Shown here: positions 37,364 to 45,280 of the stretch, piece by piece
How the letters are laid out: each line of letters opens with the position of its first letter
Position numbering within the stretch: position 1 is the first letter of the stretch
Position numbers and translations under genes: made by a program
NCBI RefSeq assembly: GCF_030129945.1
Contig: NZ_JARRAF010000019.1
Coordinates: 1 to 64,000, forward strand
Reading direction: 5' to 3'
Origin: Parachitinimonas caeni
Lineage (GTDB): Bacteria > Pseudomonadota > Gammaproteobacteria > Burkholderiales > Chitinimonadaceae
DNA: 64,000 nucleotides
The notes under the pieces: generated by a model
Databases searched by the model: none
Told to the model about the DNA's origin: nothing
Seen by the model: the letters and a program-made list of their open reading frames with translations, nothing else

Positions 37364-38914
37364 ATGAAAAAACATATCATTAATAGGCAGGCCCTTACCT
37401 TAAAAGTCCTGGTTGCCAGTATTGCCGCAATCGCCGCCTTCCCTGCACACGCCGCTTTTGGCGATGCAACCATCAGTGCCGCCACACTCGCCACACCTAC
37501 CAGCCCGGCGAGCGCCATCACAATCAAAACCTGCGGGTATGACGCCGGTGCAATCTGTTCTCTGAACTGGAACGGCGTGGAGTTTATCAACGACTATGAT
37601 CACGGCCGCCAACTGCAGTCCGCATCCAGTTTTGATAAAAGAGGGGAAGACTTCAACCCGACCGAAGCGGGTGCTCAATTGCAACCCCAGGGGCAGGCAA
37701 GCCGCAGCACTTTATTGAAGATGTCCTCCACGGCAAACTCGCTGACCACACAAACCCGCATGTCGTTCTGGAAATTCTTTTTCAACGATCCCGAATCCAA
37801 GCATGTGCTGGACAAAAAAGTGACCATTGGCTTACCGGGTTTGCCCAATGTGATTGAGTACTTGAACACCTTCACCATTCCGTCCGGCGAGTCTCATACG
37901 GAAGGGCAATTTGAAGTGCTCACCGGCTACATGCCACTGCACGTATTCAAAAAATTCTATACTTTCAGCACTGATGGCGTACTGGCACCACTGGAAAACA
38001 CCCAGGTTGGCAGCAGAGAACAGCGGTTACCGATCATTTTCGCCAACAACACTGGCAGCCACGCGATGGGGATCTATTCGCCTGACTCGCCCCAGAATGC
38101 CTCAGTCTATTCGCGCGGTGGTGGCTATGGTCGCGGCTATTTCGTCTTGGACAAAACGGATGAGACCAAAGCGGTCAATTCCGTCAAATGGAACACCGTG
38201 TCGCGTTTCAACAACCCGGTTGGTAGTTACAGCTTCCGGTCCTACGTCATCGTAGGATCACTGGCCGACGTGCAGGCTTCGATGAAAACGTTGTACTCGA
38301 CCGTTAAACCGTACCGGACAGCAGGCGCTTTCAATGGCCCAGCAAGCAATTACACGGTGAGCAAGGTCAGTGCAACCGAATTCAGTGTGACGGACATCAA
38401 TAATGTGGACGGTATTACCACCATCGACAGCCTGAAAACACCGGTTATCAAGTTCAGCGATCGGGCAACCGCGCTTGACATCAACACCAGTGCCGGCCAG
38501 GTCTTCCGCCTGTATCGTGCTGCGTTCTACAAGCGGCAGCCGGACGCAGGGGGAATCGGATATTGGGCAAAGATACGGGACAATGGCTCGACTCTGGAGG
38601 CCATCGCGGGTCAATTGCTGTCCAGCCCCGAATATGCCTCGACGTATGGTGCCGAGAATGCCAGCAACGACCAGTTCGTTCGCAATCTATACAAGTATGC
38701 ACTGAACCGGCTGGAAACACGTCTGCCGATCACAGACGCTGAAGTCAGCTACTGGGTTGGCCGGCTAGCGGCTGGCAGTACCAGAGCAGCAGTGATGGCT
38801 GCGATTACCGAGAGTGGAGAGAGCAAGGGCCTGAAAGTATCCAATCCCAATGGTGGCATTAGCTACGTGCCACATATGCCCACCTACGGCGCATCCAGCC
38901 CCATTTTCAAGTAA
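37364..38914 (+). CDS. Exported protein with C-terminal DUF4214 domain
   Basis: 516 residues with a clear signal peptide (about 1-30, cleavage after AHA). Residues about 30-330 form a beta-rich region of unknown type (SICSLNWNGVEFINDYDHGRQ-like start, repeated VGSYSFRSY strands). The C-terminal 120 residues match DUF4214: FRLYRAAFYKRQPDAGGIGYW, LLSSPEYASTYG, FVRNLYKYALNR and YWVGRLAAGSTRAAVMAAI. DUF4214 modules are found in surface or secreted proteins, often near carbohydrate-active enzymes and S-layer-like proteins. The GH16 enzyme upstream on the same strand could be a functional neighbour, though they are separated by 1.8 kb and an opposing gene. The gene is followed by a strong hairpin. 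Confidence 0.75.
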   Translation: MKKHIINRQALTLKVLVASIAAIAAFPAHAAFGDATISAATLATPTSPASAITIKTCGYDAGAICSLNWNGVEFINDYDHGRQLQSASSFDKRGEDFNPTEAGAQLQPQGQASRSTLLKMSSTANSLTTQTRMSFWKFFFNDPESKHVLDKKVTIGLPGLPNVIEYLNTFTIPSGESHTEGQFEVLTGYMPLHVFKKFYTFSTDGVLAPLENTQVGSREQRLPIIFANNTGSHAMGIYSPDSPQNASVYSRGGGYGRGYFVLDKTDETKAVNSVKWNTVSRFNNPVGSYSFRSYVIVGSLADVQASMKTLYSTVKPYRTAGAFNGPASNYTVSKVSATEFSVTDINNVDGITTIDSLKTPVIKFSDRATALDINTSAGQVFRLYRAAFYKRQPDAGGIGYWAKIRDNGSTLEAIAGQLLSSPEYASTYGAENASNDQFVRNLYKYALNRLETRLPITDAEVSYWVGRLAAGSTRAAVMAAITESGESKGLKVSNPNGGISYVPHMPTYGASSPIFK

Positions 38915-38926
38915 GGGTTGAAGACA

Positions 38927-38956
38927 GGACATGCCACGCTTCGGCGTGGCATGTCC
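38927..38956 (+). terminator. Perfect hairpin with TTCG loop after the DUF4214 gene
   Basis: GGACATGCCACGC (38927-38939) pairs with 38944-38956 around a TTCG tetraloop. The exceptionally stable 13-bp stem sits 13 bases after the stop codon. A clear U-tract is missing, so it may be a terminator of reduced strength or an mRNA end protector. Confidence 0.6.
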
Positions 38957-39163
38957 GATTCAAGGTTAACTTGTCAAAACACACATGAAAGACATCAGCC
39001 GTAAACTGGAGCGGGTCGCGACCTGTTTCCATGACCCCGATGTCAAATAGGCTGCACACCCTATTGCCCGACCGTATCAATAAATCCAACCACCACTACC
39101 TGATTCGAATCCCGGCCGCAAGGTGAGATGGTCGGACGGCTATGGCCTTCTTGCGACTCAGCC

Positions 39164-39664
39164 TTATTGATAAGCACCTGCGGAGTAAGTCAGTTCATAA
39201 CTGTGGCTGTAGATTTCCAGAATGTTGCCGAATGGATCTTCCATGTAGACCATGCGGTAGGGCTTTTCGCCGGGAAAATATTCCCTTACCGGCATACGCT
39301 GCTTGCCACCAGCAGCCACCACTTTGGCGGCAAGACCTTCTACGTCGGGATCCTGCACGCAGAAGTGGAAAACACCACTTTTCCAGTATTCGAAGTTATT
39401 CTCGCGTTTTTCTGCATTGCGAAACTCGAAGATTTCCACGCCTATGCGATCACCTGTCGAAAGGTGAGCAATACGAAATGAACCCCAGCCCGCGCCGAAT
39501 ACATCGGTACACATGACACCGATCGCTGAGTCATCTTCGCTGATTTGGGTTGGCGGCATGATCAGATACCAGCCCATTACCTCGGTGTAGAACTTCACGG
39601 CCGCATCAAGATCGGTAACCGACAGGCCTATATGGGAGAAGCTGCGAGGGTAGACGAAAGACAT
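39164..39664 (-). CDS. VOC-family (glyoxalase/bleomycin resistance-like) protein
   Basis: The 166-residue protein has the two beta-alpha-beta modules of the VOC fold: FSHIGLSVTDLDAAVKFYTEVMGWYL with a metal-ligand histidine (HIG), VFHFCVQDPDVEGLAAKVVAAGG (second His in the second module), and the closing VYMEDPFGNILEIYSH with glutamate. It looks like a ring-cleavage dioxygenase/lactoylglutathione lyase relative. It is transcribed away from a LysR gene 97 bases away, the classical layout of a regulator and its target. A catabolic or detoxifying role is likely; the substrate is unknown. Confidence 0.75.
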   Translation of the reverse strand: MSFVYPRSFSHIGLSVTDLDAAVKFYTEVMGWYLIMPPTQISEDDSAIGVMCTDVFGAGWGSFRIAHLSTGDRIGVEIFEFRNAEKRENNFEYWKSGVFHFCVQDPDVEGLAAKVVAAGGKQRMPVREYFPGEKPYRMVYMEDPFGNILEIYSHSYELTYSAGAYQ

Positions 39665-39714
39665 GGCATGTATCTCTGTACGAATTGGACAGGTGCTAGT
39701 CTAAAAAAGCGAAT

Positions 39715-39743
39715 CAATAATTAAAATAATCATCCGATTATTG
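39715..39743. promoter_or_regulatory. Inverted repeat in the divergent LysR/VOC promoter region
   Basis: CAATAAT (39715-39721) and ATTATTG (39737-39743) form a 7-bp inverted repeat within AT-rich DNA between the two divergent genes. That is where a LysR-type protein would be expected to bind and control both its own and the VOC gene. Confidence 0.4.
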
Positions 39744-39761
39744 AATTGATAAATTATCGTT

Positions 39762-40637
39762 ATGTTGAATCCGCTATGGCTACGAAGCTTCTCGGTTCTG
39801 GTGGAGCTAGGCAGCTTTACCCGTTGCGCCGAACAACTGGACCTGACTCAAGCCGCCGTCAGTCAACACATTCAGAAGCTGGAAGAGCGCCTTGGCCCGT
39901 TGCTGATACGCCGTCCACGCCAGATTGAACTCACGCCAGCCGGGCGGGTGCTGCTGGACTATTGCAAAGAGGTGAGTGCGGCCGACTTGCGCTTGCAGAA
40001 TCGTTTGTCTGCGCTTGATGAATTACTCGGCGAAGTAGGGTTGATCTGCCCAGGGAGTATTGGCCTGATGGTCTTCCCGCTTCTCTTGGACCTGCAGCAA
40101 GGCAACCCCGGCCTTGTCATTCGCCAACGCTTTGCACCGGATTGGGAAGTGCTCGAAGCGGTTCTGGATAATCGCTTTGAACTCGGTCTGACCACCATCA
40201 AGCCAGATGACCCTCGCCTCAGCACGCATCGTTTTGCAGAGGAGCCACTCGAACTTATCGTCCCTGCCGCAGAGCAGGTTGATAGCTATGACGACCTACT
40301 TCGCATTGGTTTTATCGATCACCCCGATGGTCGGGCAATGGCTAACCGTTTACTCAGTCGCTACTACCCCGACACCCCAGGCATTAGCAAACTGCCTTGC
40401 CGTGGGTTCATCAATCAAATCGGCCTGATTCTGGAACCGGTAGCGCGCGGACTTGGCTGCACGGTACTACCTCGTTACGCCCGCCAAGCTTTCTCACGAC
40501 CAGAAGCCATCAAGGTAATAGAAGGGCCGGTAGTGGTCATGGATACTCTATGGCTATTACATCGGTCCGAATGGCCACTTACCGCCAGAGCGGAACGGAT
40601 CATTCAGCAGTTGCGTAGTCATCTGCAGCGAATTTAG
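39762..40637 (+). CDS. LysR-family transcriptional regulator
   Basis: The 291-residue protein has the N-terminal winged helix-turn-helix (SFTRCAEQLDLTQAAVSQHIQKLEERLG, about 17-44, then LIRRPRQIELTPAGRVLLDY). A two-lobed effector-binding domain follows, from about residue 90 (VGLICPGSIGLMVFPLLLDLQ). Length is standard. It is divergent from the VOC gene and probably regulates it in response to a small-molecule substrate. Confidence 0.92.
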   Translation: MLNPLWLRSFSVLVELGSFTRCAEQLDLTQAAVSQHIQKLEERLGPLLIRRPRQIELTPAGRVLLDYCKEVSAADLRLQNRLSALDELLGEVGLICPGSIGLMVFPLLLDLQQGNPGLVIRQRFAPDWEVLEAVLDNRFELGLTTIKPDDPRLSTHRFAEEPLELIVPAAEQVDSYDDLLRIGFIDHPDGRAMANRLLSRYYPDTPGISKLPCRGFINQIGLILEPVARGLGCTVLPRYARQAFSRPEAIKVIEGPVVVMDTLWLLHRSEWPLTARAERIIQQLRSHLQRI

Positions 40638-40726
40638 TTGGCACGCCCCTTTGCCTGGGAAAACTGCGGGGCCGTTCAAGGACCAACCTCTTAAATAAAA
40701 GTCAGTGGCACCATGACGAGCAAAGC

Positions 40727-40749
40727 AAGTGTAGCAAGTTACTACACTT
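40727..40749. promoter_or_regulatory. Inverted repeat upstream of parA, candidate parS site
   Basis: AAGTGTAG and CTACACTT are 8-bp arms around seven bases (CAAGTTA). The centre TGTAGCAAGTTNCTACA is shared with the larger palindrome at 42622-42654 on the other side of the parAB pair. Two copies framing the partition genes point to a centromere-like ParB site. Confidence 0.55.
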
Positions 40750-40804
40750 CCAATAATACGCTGCCCCTGAGCTGGTAGCGCCACCTTGAATTGTTACAAT
40801 CTAG

Positions 40805-40834
40805 GATGTATCGTATTCAATATCAACATACATC
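40805..40834 (+). promoter_or_regulatory. Possible operator before parA
   Basis: GATGTAT (40805-40811) and ATACATC (40828-40834) are inverted around 16 bases and end 10 bases before the parA start codon. ParA proteins of plasmid type often bind such sites to repress their own operon. Small and unconfirmed. Confidence 0.3.
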
Positions 40835-40844
40835 GTAGAATGAA

Positions 40845-41699
40845 ATGAGCGATTCAGTGGAAACCAGCACAGCAATCATTGCTGTGTGTAATCACAAAGG
40901 GGGTTGCGGGAAGACCACAACCGTTGTCAATCTTGCTTATGAGATCGCAAGAACCGGATTGAGCGTGCTGATTGTCGATCTGGACCCTCAGGCCAACCTG
41001 AGTTTGCACATTGGCAAGCAGCACCCGAGCGAGATTTCGGTCACCAGTGCCGAGCTGCTACTGGGGGATGTCTCGACGCTCGCCACCGCAATTCACGAAG
41101 ATACCTATCTGCCAGGCGTATCGCTAATTTATGGCTCCCTCAACCTGGACAAGGTCGAAGACGATTTGTGGGACGTGGCAACCCGTCCCTACGAGGAGTT
41201 GCGCGCAAAGCTTGAGCCCTTGAAGGGCTTATACGACGTCATCCTTCTGGACTGCCGGCCGAACATCAAACTATTGACCAGTAATGCACTGGCGGCAGCC
41301 ACGCATCTGATCATCCCGATCGAGAGCGGCTCGCAGTACAGCCTTTATGGCGCGGCGGATCTGACAAAACACATTACGAAGATGCGAACGGTCAATCCGG
41401 AGCTGCAGTTACTGGGGGTGTTGTTGACCCGCCACGACGCCCGACAAACCGCCTGCGCCTTGATCGCTACGCTGGCGACGAACACCTTCGGCAGCGTTCT
41501 GCCGGTCACGGTGGGTACGAGTGCCGCCAAGATCAATCAGGCAGTGATCAACCAGAAAGCCATTTACATGCAAGACCCCAAGGCGAAAATTGCGAAGGAA
41601 TATCGACGGCTGGCTCGTCATGTCATTTCAGCAATCGGCCTTGCCTCGAAAGCAGACTTGAGCGGTGATATTGATGAGAGCGAGACGGAAGATGTTTGA
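40845..41699 (+). CDS. parA: ParA-family partition ATPase
   Basis: 284 residues. The deviant Walker A motif HKGGCGKTTTVVNLAYEI begins at about residue 17, followed by VDLDPQANLSLHIG (Walker A') and VILLDCRPNIKLLTSNALAAA (Walker B region). This is a MinD/ParA ATPase that moves replicons or large complexes along the nucleoid. There is no long N-terminal DNA-binding extension, so it is of the shorter type Ib/chromosomal style. It overlaps parB by 8 bases. A plasmid or integrative element origin is plausible because the window is full of mobile DNA; no replication gene is visible. Confidence 0.9.
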   Translation: MSDSVETSTAIIAVCNHKGGCGKTTTVVNLAYEIARTGLSVLIVDLDPQANLSLHIGKQHPSEISVTSAELLLGDVSTLATAIHEDTYLPGVSLIYGSLNLDKVEDDLWDVATRPYEELRAKLEPLKGLYDVILLDCRPNIKLLTSNALAAATHLIIPIESGSQYSLYGAADLTKHITKMRTVNPELQLLGVLLTRHDARQTACALIATLATNTFGSVLPVTVGTSAAKINQAVINQKAIYMQDPKAKIAKEYRRLARHVISAIGLASKADLSGDIDESETEDV

Positions 41700-42588
41700 G
41701 AAGAAGTCAAAAGTTGAATTGCTGGCGGAAAAGCTGAATCAGACACATGGCCGGCACATTCAGGCCAATCGGGATGAGAGTCCGCTCAAATTTGGTGATC
41801 GCCTGGAAAAGCTGCGTCTTAACCAGCTGATTCCCAGCAAGCATCAACCACGTCGCCGCTTTGCCGAAAAGGAAATCCAGGAGCTTGCTGAGTCGATCAA
41901 GGAGGTTGGCTTGCTGCAGCCGGTATTGGTCCGCCCCTCGGGTGAGCTGTATGAGATATTGGCCGGGGAGCGTCGCTGGCTGGCCCATAAGCACCTCAAT
42001 CTGGAGACCATCCAGGTCATCATTCGTGACGCCTCCGATTACGAAATGGCCGCCGCCGCCCTTGCCGAGAATATCTCCAGGCAAGATCTGACGGATTACG
42101 AAATCTGCAAGGCACTCAGGCGGATTGAGCACTCCTTTCAGAACAAGACCCGCCTGGCGGAAGCCGTGGGCCTGAATCGTGAGGATATGTATAAGTACTT
42201 CTCGTTTGAAGAGTTGCCATCTGAGATTCAGACAACGCTGGACTCCCGGCCAGAGTTATTGGCCCGAAAAGCAGCAACCGATATTCGGGCGGTACTGAAA
42301 AAAGACCCCGAACATGCCATGCCGCATCTGTTGGAAGCTTGGTCCATGCTGGAAGCCGGCAAGATCGAGCAGACCAAGATTGCGCAATACATCAAGCAAA
42401 GACTGGAGCCGCAGAAGGAAAAAAGTCTGCCGGCAACCCATGCCCTGATGCGTGCGGGCAAGGTGGTAGGCAACACGCAGCGCACCGATAAAGCCGTTAC
42501 GGTCCGAATTGATGCCAAGGCAATGACGGAAGACATGGAACAGAAGCTGGTCAGCTTTCTGGAAAAACTTTTGGCAGATCAAGCGTAG
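41692..42588 (+). CDS. parB: ParB-family partition protein
   Basis: I use the ATG at 41692 (298 residues), which overlaps the parA end; an earlier start would lie deeper inside parA. The N-terminal ParB/Srx CTPase domain is present (LNQLIPSKHQPRRRFAEKEIQELAESIKEVGLLQPVLVRP, then GERRWLAHKHL and AENISRQDLTDYEI). It is followed by a helix-turn-helix region (NKTRLAEAVGLNREDMYKYFSFEELP) and a C-terminal dimerisation tail. It should bind the inverted repeats that flank the pair and load onto DNA with CTP. It differs enough from chromosomal Spo0J that the usual parS (TGTTTCACGTGAAACA) is not expected and was not seen. Confidence 0.9.
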   Translation: MFEKKSKVELLAEKLNQTHGRHIQANRDESPLKFGDRLEKLRLNQLIPSKHQPRRRFAEKEIQELAESIKEVGLLQPVLVRPSGELYEILAGERRWLAHKHLNLETIQVIIRDASDYEMAAAALAENISRQDLTDYEICKALRRIEHSFQNKTRLAEAVGLNREDMYKYFSFEELPSEIQTTLDSRPELLARKAATDIRAVLKKDPEHAMPHLLEAWSMLEAGKIEQTKIAQYIKQRLEPQKEKSLPATHALMRAGKVVGNTQRTDKAVTVRIDAKAMTEDMEQKLVSFLEKLLADQA

Positions 42589-42621
42589 CTTCCAAGCGCA
42601 TTATTGCCAGAGCTGGACACC

Positions 42622-42654
42622 GGAAAATGTGTAGCAAGTTGCTACACATTTTCC
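42622..42654. promoter_or_regulatory. Perfect 33-bp palindrome downstream of parB, candidate parS site
   Basis: Arms of 16 bases (GGAAAATGTGTAGCAA and its exact inverse) meet around a single G. The centre repeats the site upstream of parA. It lies 34 bases after the parB stop and could also act as a bidirectional terminator because of the TTTT near each end. Confidence 0.6.
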
Positions 42655-42862
42655 GCAACAAAGACAGCGCGCTGAGGCGTCAATACAGGGCTGCATTGAA
42701 TCCCACACCTGAAAGCGATCGGACACATTCCATGGCCCGGCCGAGCATCATGGAAAGCTGCCACAGCGCGCCATGACTTTTAAGCACCCCATTCTCAAAT
42801 CAAGCACCAGACATTGACTTGGGATCAACATCTCCCGACACATCACTTTAAAAGGAAAACCC

Positions 42863-43216
42863 ATGCCAACCATTCAAATCTTTGATCCCGCTTTGTGTTG
42901 CAGCACGGGGGTATGCGGTGTAGACGTAGATCAAACACTGGTGAACTTCGCCGCAGACTTGAACTGGGCTAAACAGAATGGCGCGCAGATTGAACGATTC
43001 AATCTAGCGCAACAACCGCTCAATTTTGCCGAAAATACAACGGTCAAAGCATTTCTGGAGCGCTCAGGACAAGAAGCCTTGCCACTGATTCTGGTCGATG
43101 GCGAAGTCGCCATGGCGGGGCGGTACCCTAATCGCACAGAACTCGCGCGTTGGGCCGGAATGACCGATGCACGCAACGAGCAAAACAAAAGCCCCTGTTG
43201 TTCCGGGCCCTGTTGA
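42863..43216 (+). CDS. arsD: ArsD arsenite metallochaperone
   Basis: 117 residues. The As(III)-binding Cys12-Cys13-Cys18 set is present in PALCCSTGVCGVDV, followed by the thioredoxin-like body (LPLILVDGEVAMAGRYPNR). A C-terminal CCSGPC vicinal cysteine pair completes it. ArsD delivers arsenite to ArsA and weakly regulates ars operons. The stop codon TGA lies inside the palindromic repeat that starts at 43208. arsA follows; no arsR, arsB or arsC is in the window. Confidence 0.93.
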   Translation: MPTIQIFDPALCCSTGVCGVDVDQTLVNFAADLNWAKQNGAQIERFNLAQQPLNFAENTTVKAFLERSGQEALPLILVDGEVAMAGRYPNRTELARWAGMTDARNEQNKSPCCSGPC

Positions 43217-43329
43217 CGTTTTGTTTCCGGATCGCGCGCCGCTTGGTGGACTAAGCAAGCGATTAGTAACCCCACAGCAGGCCCGGATCCGGCGGAACGA
43301 GATCCGCAGGCAAATATGTCAACAGCACC
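43208..43329. repeat. Long palindromic intergenic repeat, copy 2 (between arsD and arsA)
   Basis: The same ends as at 23563-23732 are seen: TGTTGACGTTTTGTTTCCGG on the left and ATGTCAACA on the right, with GCAGGCCCGGATCCGGCGGAA close to the right arm. The inner part (GGTGGACTAAGCAAGC) corresponds to the loop hairpin of copy 1 in inverted orientation. This copy is shorter, with a deletion on its left inner arm. It contributes the arsD stop codon. Confidence 0.75.
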
Positions 43330-43360
43330 TAACGGCCGTTGCTGCCAACACGGAGTACCC

Positions 43361-45205
43361 ATGCACTTTCTCGATCAGCCTCCCCGCCATCTTTTCTTTA
43401 CCGGCAAGGGAGGCGTAGGCAAAACCTCCATTGCCTGTGCCACGGCTGTGCAACTTGCCGCTGCAGGCAAGCGTGTTCTGCTCGTCAGTACCGACCCAGC
43501 CTCCAATGTTGGTCAGGTGTTTGGCGAGCACATCGGCAATCAGATCACCGCCATTCCAGCGGTACCCAAGCTGTCAGCGCTTGAGATTGACCCCCAGGCA
43601 GCCGCCCAAGCCTATCGGGATCGGATCGTCGGTCCGGTGCGGGGTGTCTTGCCCGATGCCGTCGTCAAGGGCATTGAAGAACAGCTTTCCGGAGCCTGTA
43701 CCACAGAAATCGCCGCGTTTGATGAATTCACCGCACTATTAGTCAATGCCACGCTGACAGCCGATTACGAGCACATCGTCTTCGATACGGCGCCGACGGG
43801 CCATACCATCCGCCTGCTACAGCTACCGGGTGCCTGGAGTGGCTTTCTGGAGGCCGGCAAGGGCGATGCCTCCTGCCTCGGACCGCTGGCAGGACTGGAG
43901 AAGCAGCGCACGCAATATCAGGCTGCGGTTGCGGCACTGGCCGACCCGCAGCGAACCCGTCTGGTTCTCGTGGCCCGCGCACAACGAGCCACCCTGCACG
44001 AAGTGGCTCGCACCCATCATGAACTGGCAGCGATTGGCCTGACCCAGCAATACCTCGTCATCAACGGCGTTCTCTCACTTGAGACGACAGAACACGATCC
44101 GCTCGCAGTAGCCATCCAGCAACGGGAACAATCTGCGCTAGCCGCCATGCCACAGACACTCCAGGCCTTGCCTTGCGATCAGATCGCCTTGAAGCCATTC
44201 AATCTGGTGGGGCTCGCCGCACTGCGGCAGCTGCTGACTACCACCATCCCGTCGAACGATGCAGAAGCCATCAACCTGCCGACACAGCTTGATGCCCCTG
44301 CACTGTCTTCACTCGTCGATGCAATTGCCGTGGATGGGCATGGTCTGGTGATGCTGATGGGGAAAGGCGGCGTTGGCAAAACCACCCTGGCGGCAGCCAT
44401 CGCCGTTGATTTGGCGCTTCGGGGCTTGCCGGTACATCTGACGACCTCCGACCCGGCGGCACATCTGGCAGAAACCTTGGAAGGTTCTCTGCCTAACCTT
44501 ATCGTCAGTCGGATCGACCCTCATGCCGAAACCGAGCGCTACCGCAAGCACATACTGAACACCAAGGGCGCCCGCCTGGATGCCGAAGGGCGGGCATTAC
44601 TGGAAGAGGATTTGCGATCCCCCTGCACGGAAGAGATCGCCGTGTTTCAGGCTTTCTCCCGGATCATCCGGGAAGCAGGCAAGCAGTTTGTGATCATGGA
44701 CACCGCCCCAACCGGCCACACCCTGCTGCTGCTGGATGCCACCGGCGCCTACCATCGTGACGTGACACGGCAAATGGGGGCCACGAGCCTGCACTACACA
44801 ACGCCCATGATGCAGTTGCAAGACCCCAAACAGACCAAGGTTCTTATCGCTACCCTGGCAGAGACTACACCGGTTCTGGAAGCCGCCAACCTGCAGACCG
44901 ATTTACGCCGAGCCGGCATCGAGCCATGGGCATGGATCATCAACAACAGTGTCGCCGCCGCGCAGCCAACATCCGCATTGTTGCGTCAACGCGCCTATAA
45001 CGAGCTGCCTGAGATCCAGCAGGTGGCGACACGGCATGCGCAGCGCTATGCCGTGGTGCCGCTCTTGCAACAAGAACCTGTCGGCATAAACCGACTACGG
45101 GATTTGGGTGGGCACCGCCATCGGGATGGAGAGGTCGAGGGCGGCGCCACTGCATCGCGCGCAGAAAATTCCATTGATACCTCGCCGCTGTACGGCAACA
45201 CATAA
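43361..45205 (+). CDS. arsA: ArsA arsenite-stimulated ATPase
   Basis: The ATG at 43361 has CGGAGTACCC upstream, so it is preferred over an earlier in-frame ATG inside the repeat; the protein has about 614 residues. Two homologous halves each have a P-loop: FFTGKGGVGKTS (near residue 12) and LMGKGGVGKTT (near 331). DTAPTGHTIRLL and DTAPTGHTLLLL are signal-transduction motifs. The metal-site cysteines appear in SGACTTEIAAFDEF and RSPCTEEIAVFQAF. ArsA powers arsenite export with ArsB, which is absent here, so the pair may serve an efflux protein encoded elsewhere. The C-terminal tail after QEPVGINRLRDLGG is unusually long. Confidence 0.93.
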   Translation: MHFLDQPPRHLFFTGKGGVGKTSIACATAVQLAAAGKRVLLVSTDPASNVGQVFGEHIGNQITAIPAVPKLSALEIDPQAAAQAYRDRIVGPVRGVLPDAVVKGIEEQLSGACTTEIAAFDEFTALLVNATLTADYEHIVFDTAPTGHTIRLLQLPGAWSGFLEAGKGDASCLGPLAGLEKQRTQYQAAVAALADPQRTRLVLVARAQRATLHEVARTHHELAAIGLTQQYLVINGVLSLETTEHDPLAVAIQQREQSALAAMPQTLQALPCDQIALKPFNLVGLAALRQLLTTTIPSNDAEAINLPTQLDAPALSSLVDAIAVDGHGLVMLMGKGGVGKTTLAAAIAVDLALRGLPVHLTTSDPAAHLAETLEGSLPNLIVSRIDPHAETERYRKHILNTKGARLDAEGRALLEEDLRSPCTEEIAVFQAFSRIIREAGKQFVIMDTAPTGHTLLLLDATGAYHRDVTRQMGATSLHYTTPMMQLQDPKQTKVLIATLAETTPVLEAANLQTDLRRAGIEPWAWIINNSVAAAQPTSALLRQRAYNELPEIQQVATRHAQRYAVVPLLQQEPVGINRLRDLGGHRHRDGEVEGGATASRAENSIDTSPLYGNT

Positions 45206-45280
45206 GTGCCATCCCCCCTTGCTGTCGTCCAGCGAGGTAGAGATGGCTGCGGTGATACCCAACGGATCAAGACGACCCTG

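Noticed and set aside
38927-38956. REP-like dispersed repeat
   Set aside because: It is unrelated in sequence to the palindromic repeats at 23563 and 43208, was seen only once here, and sits where a gene-end hairpin is expected.
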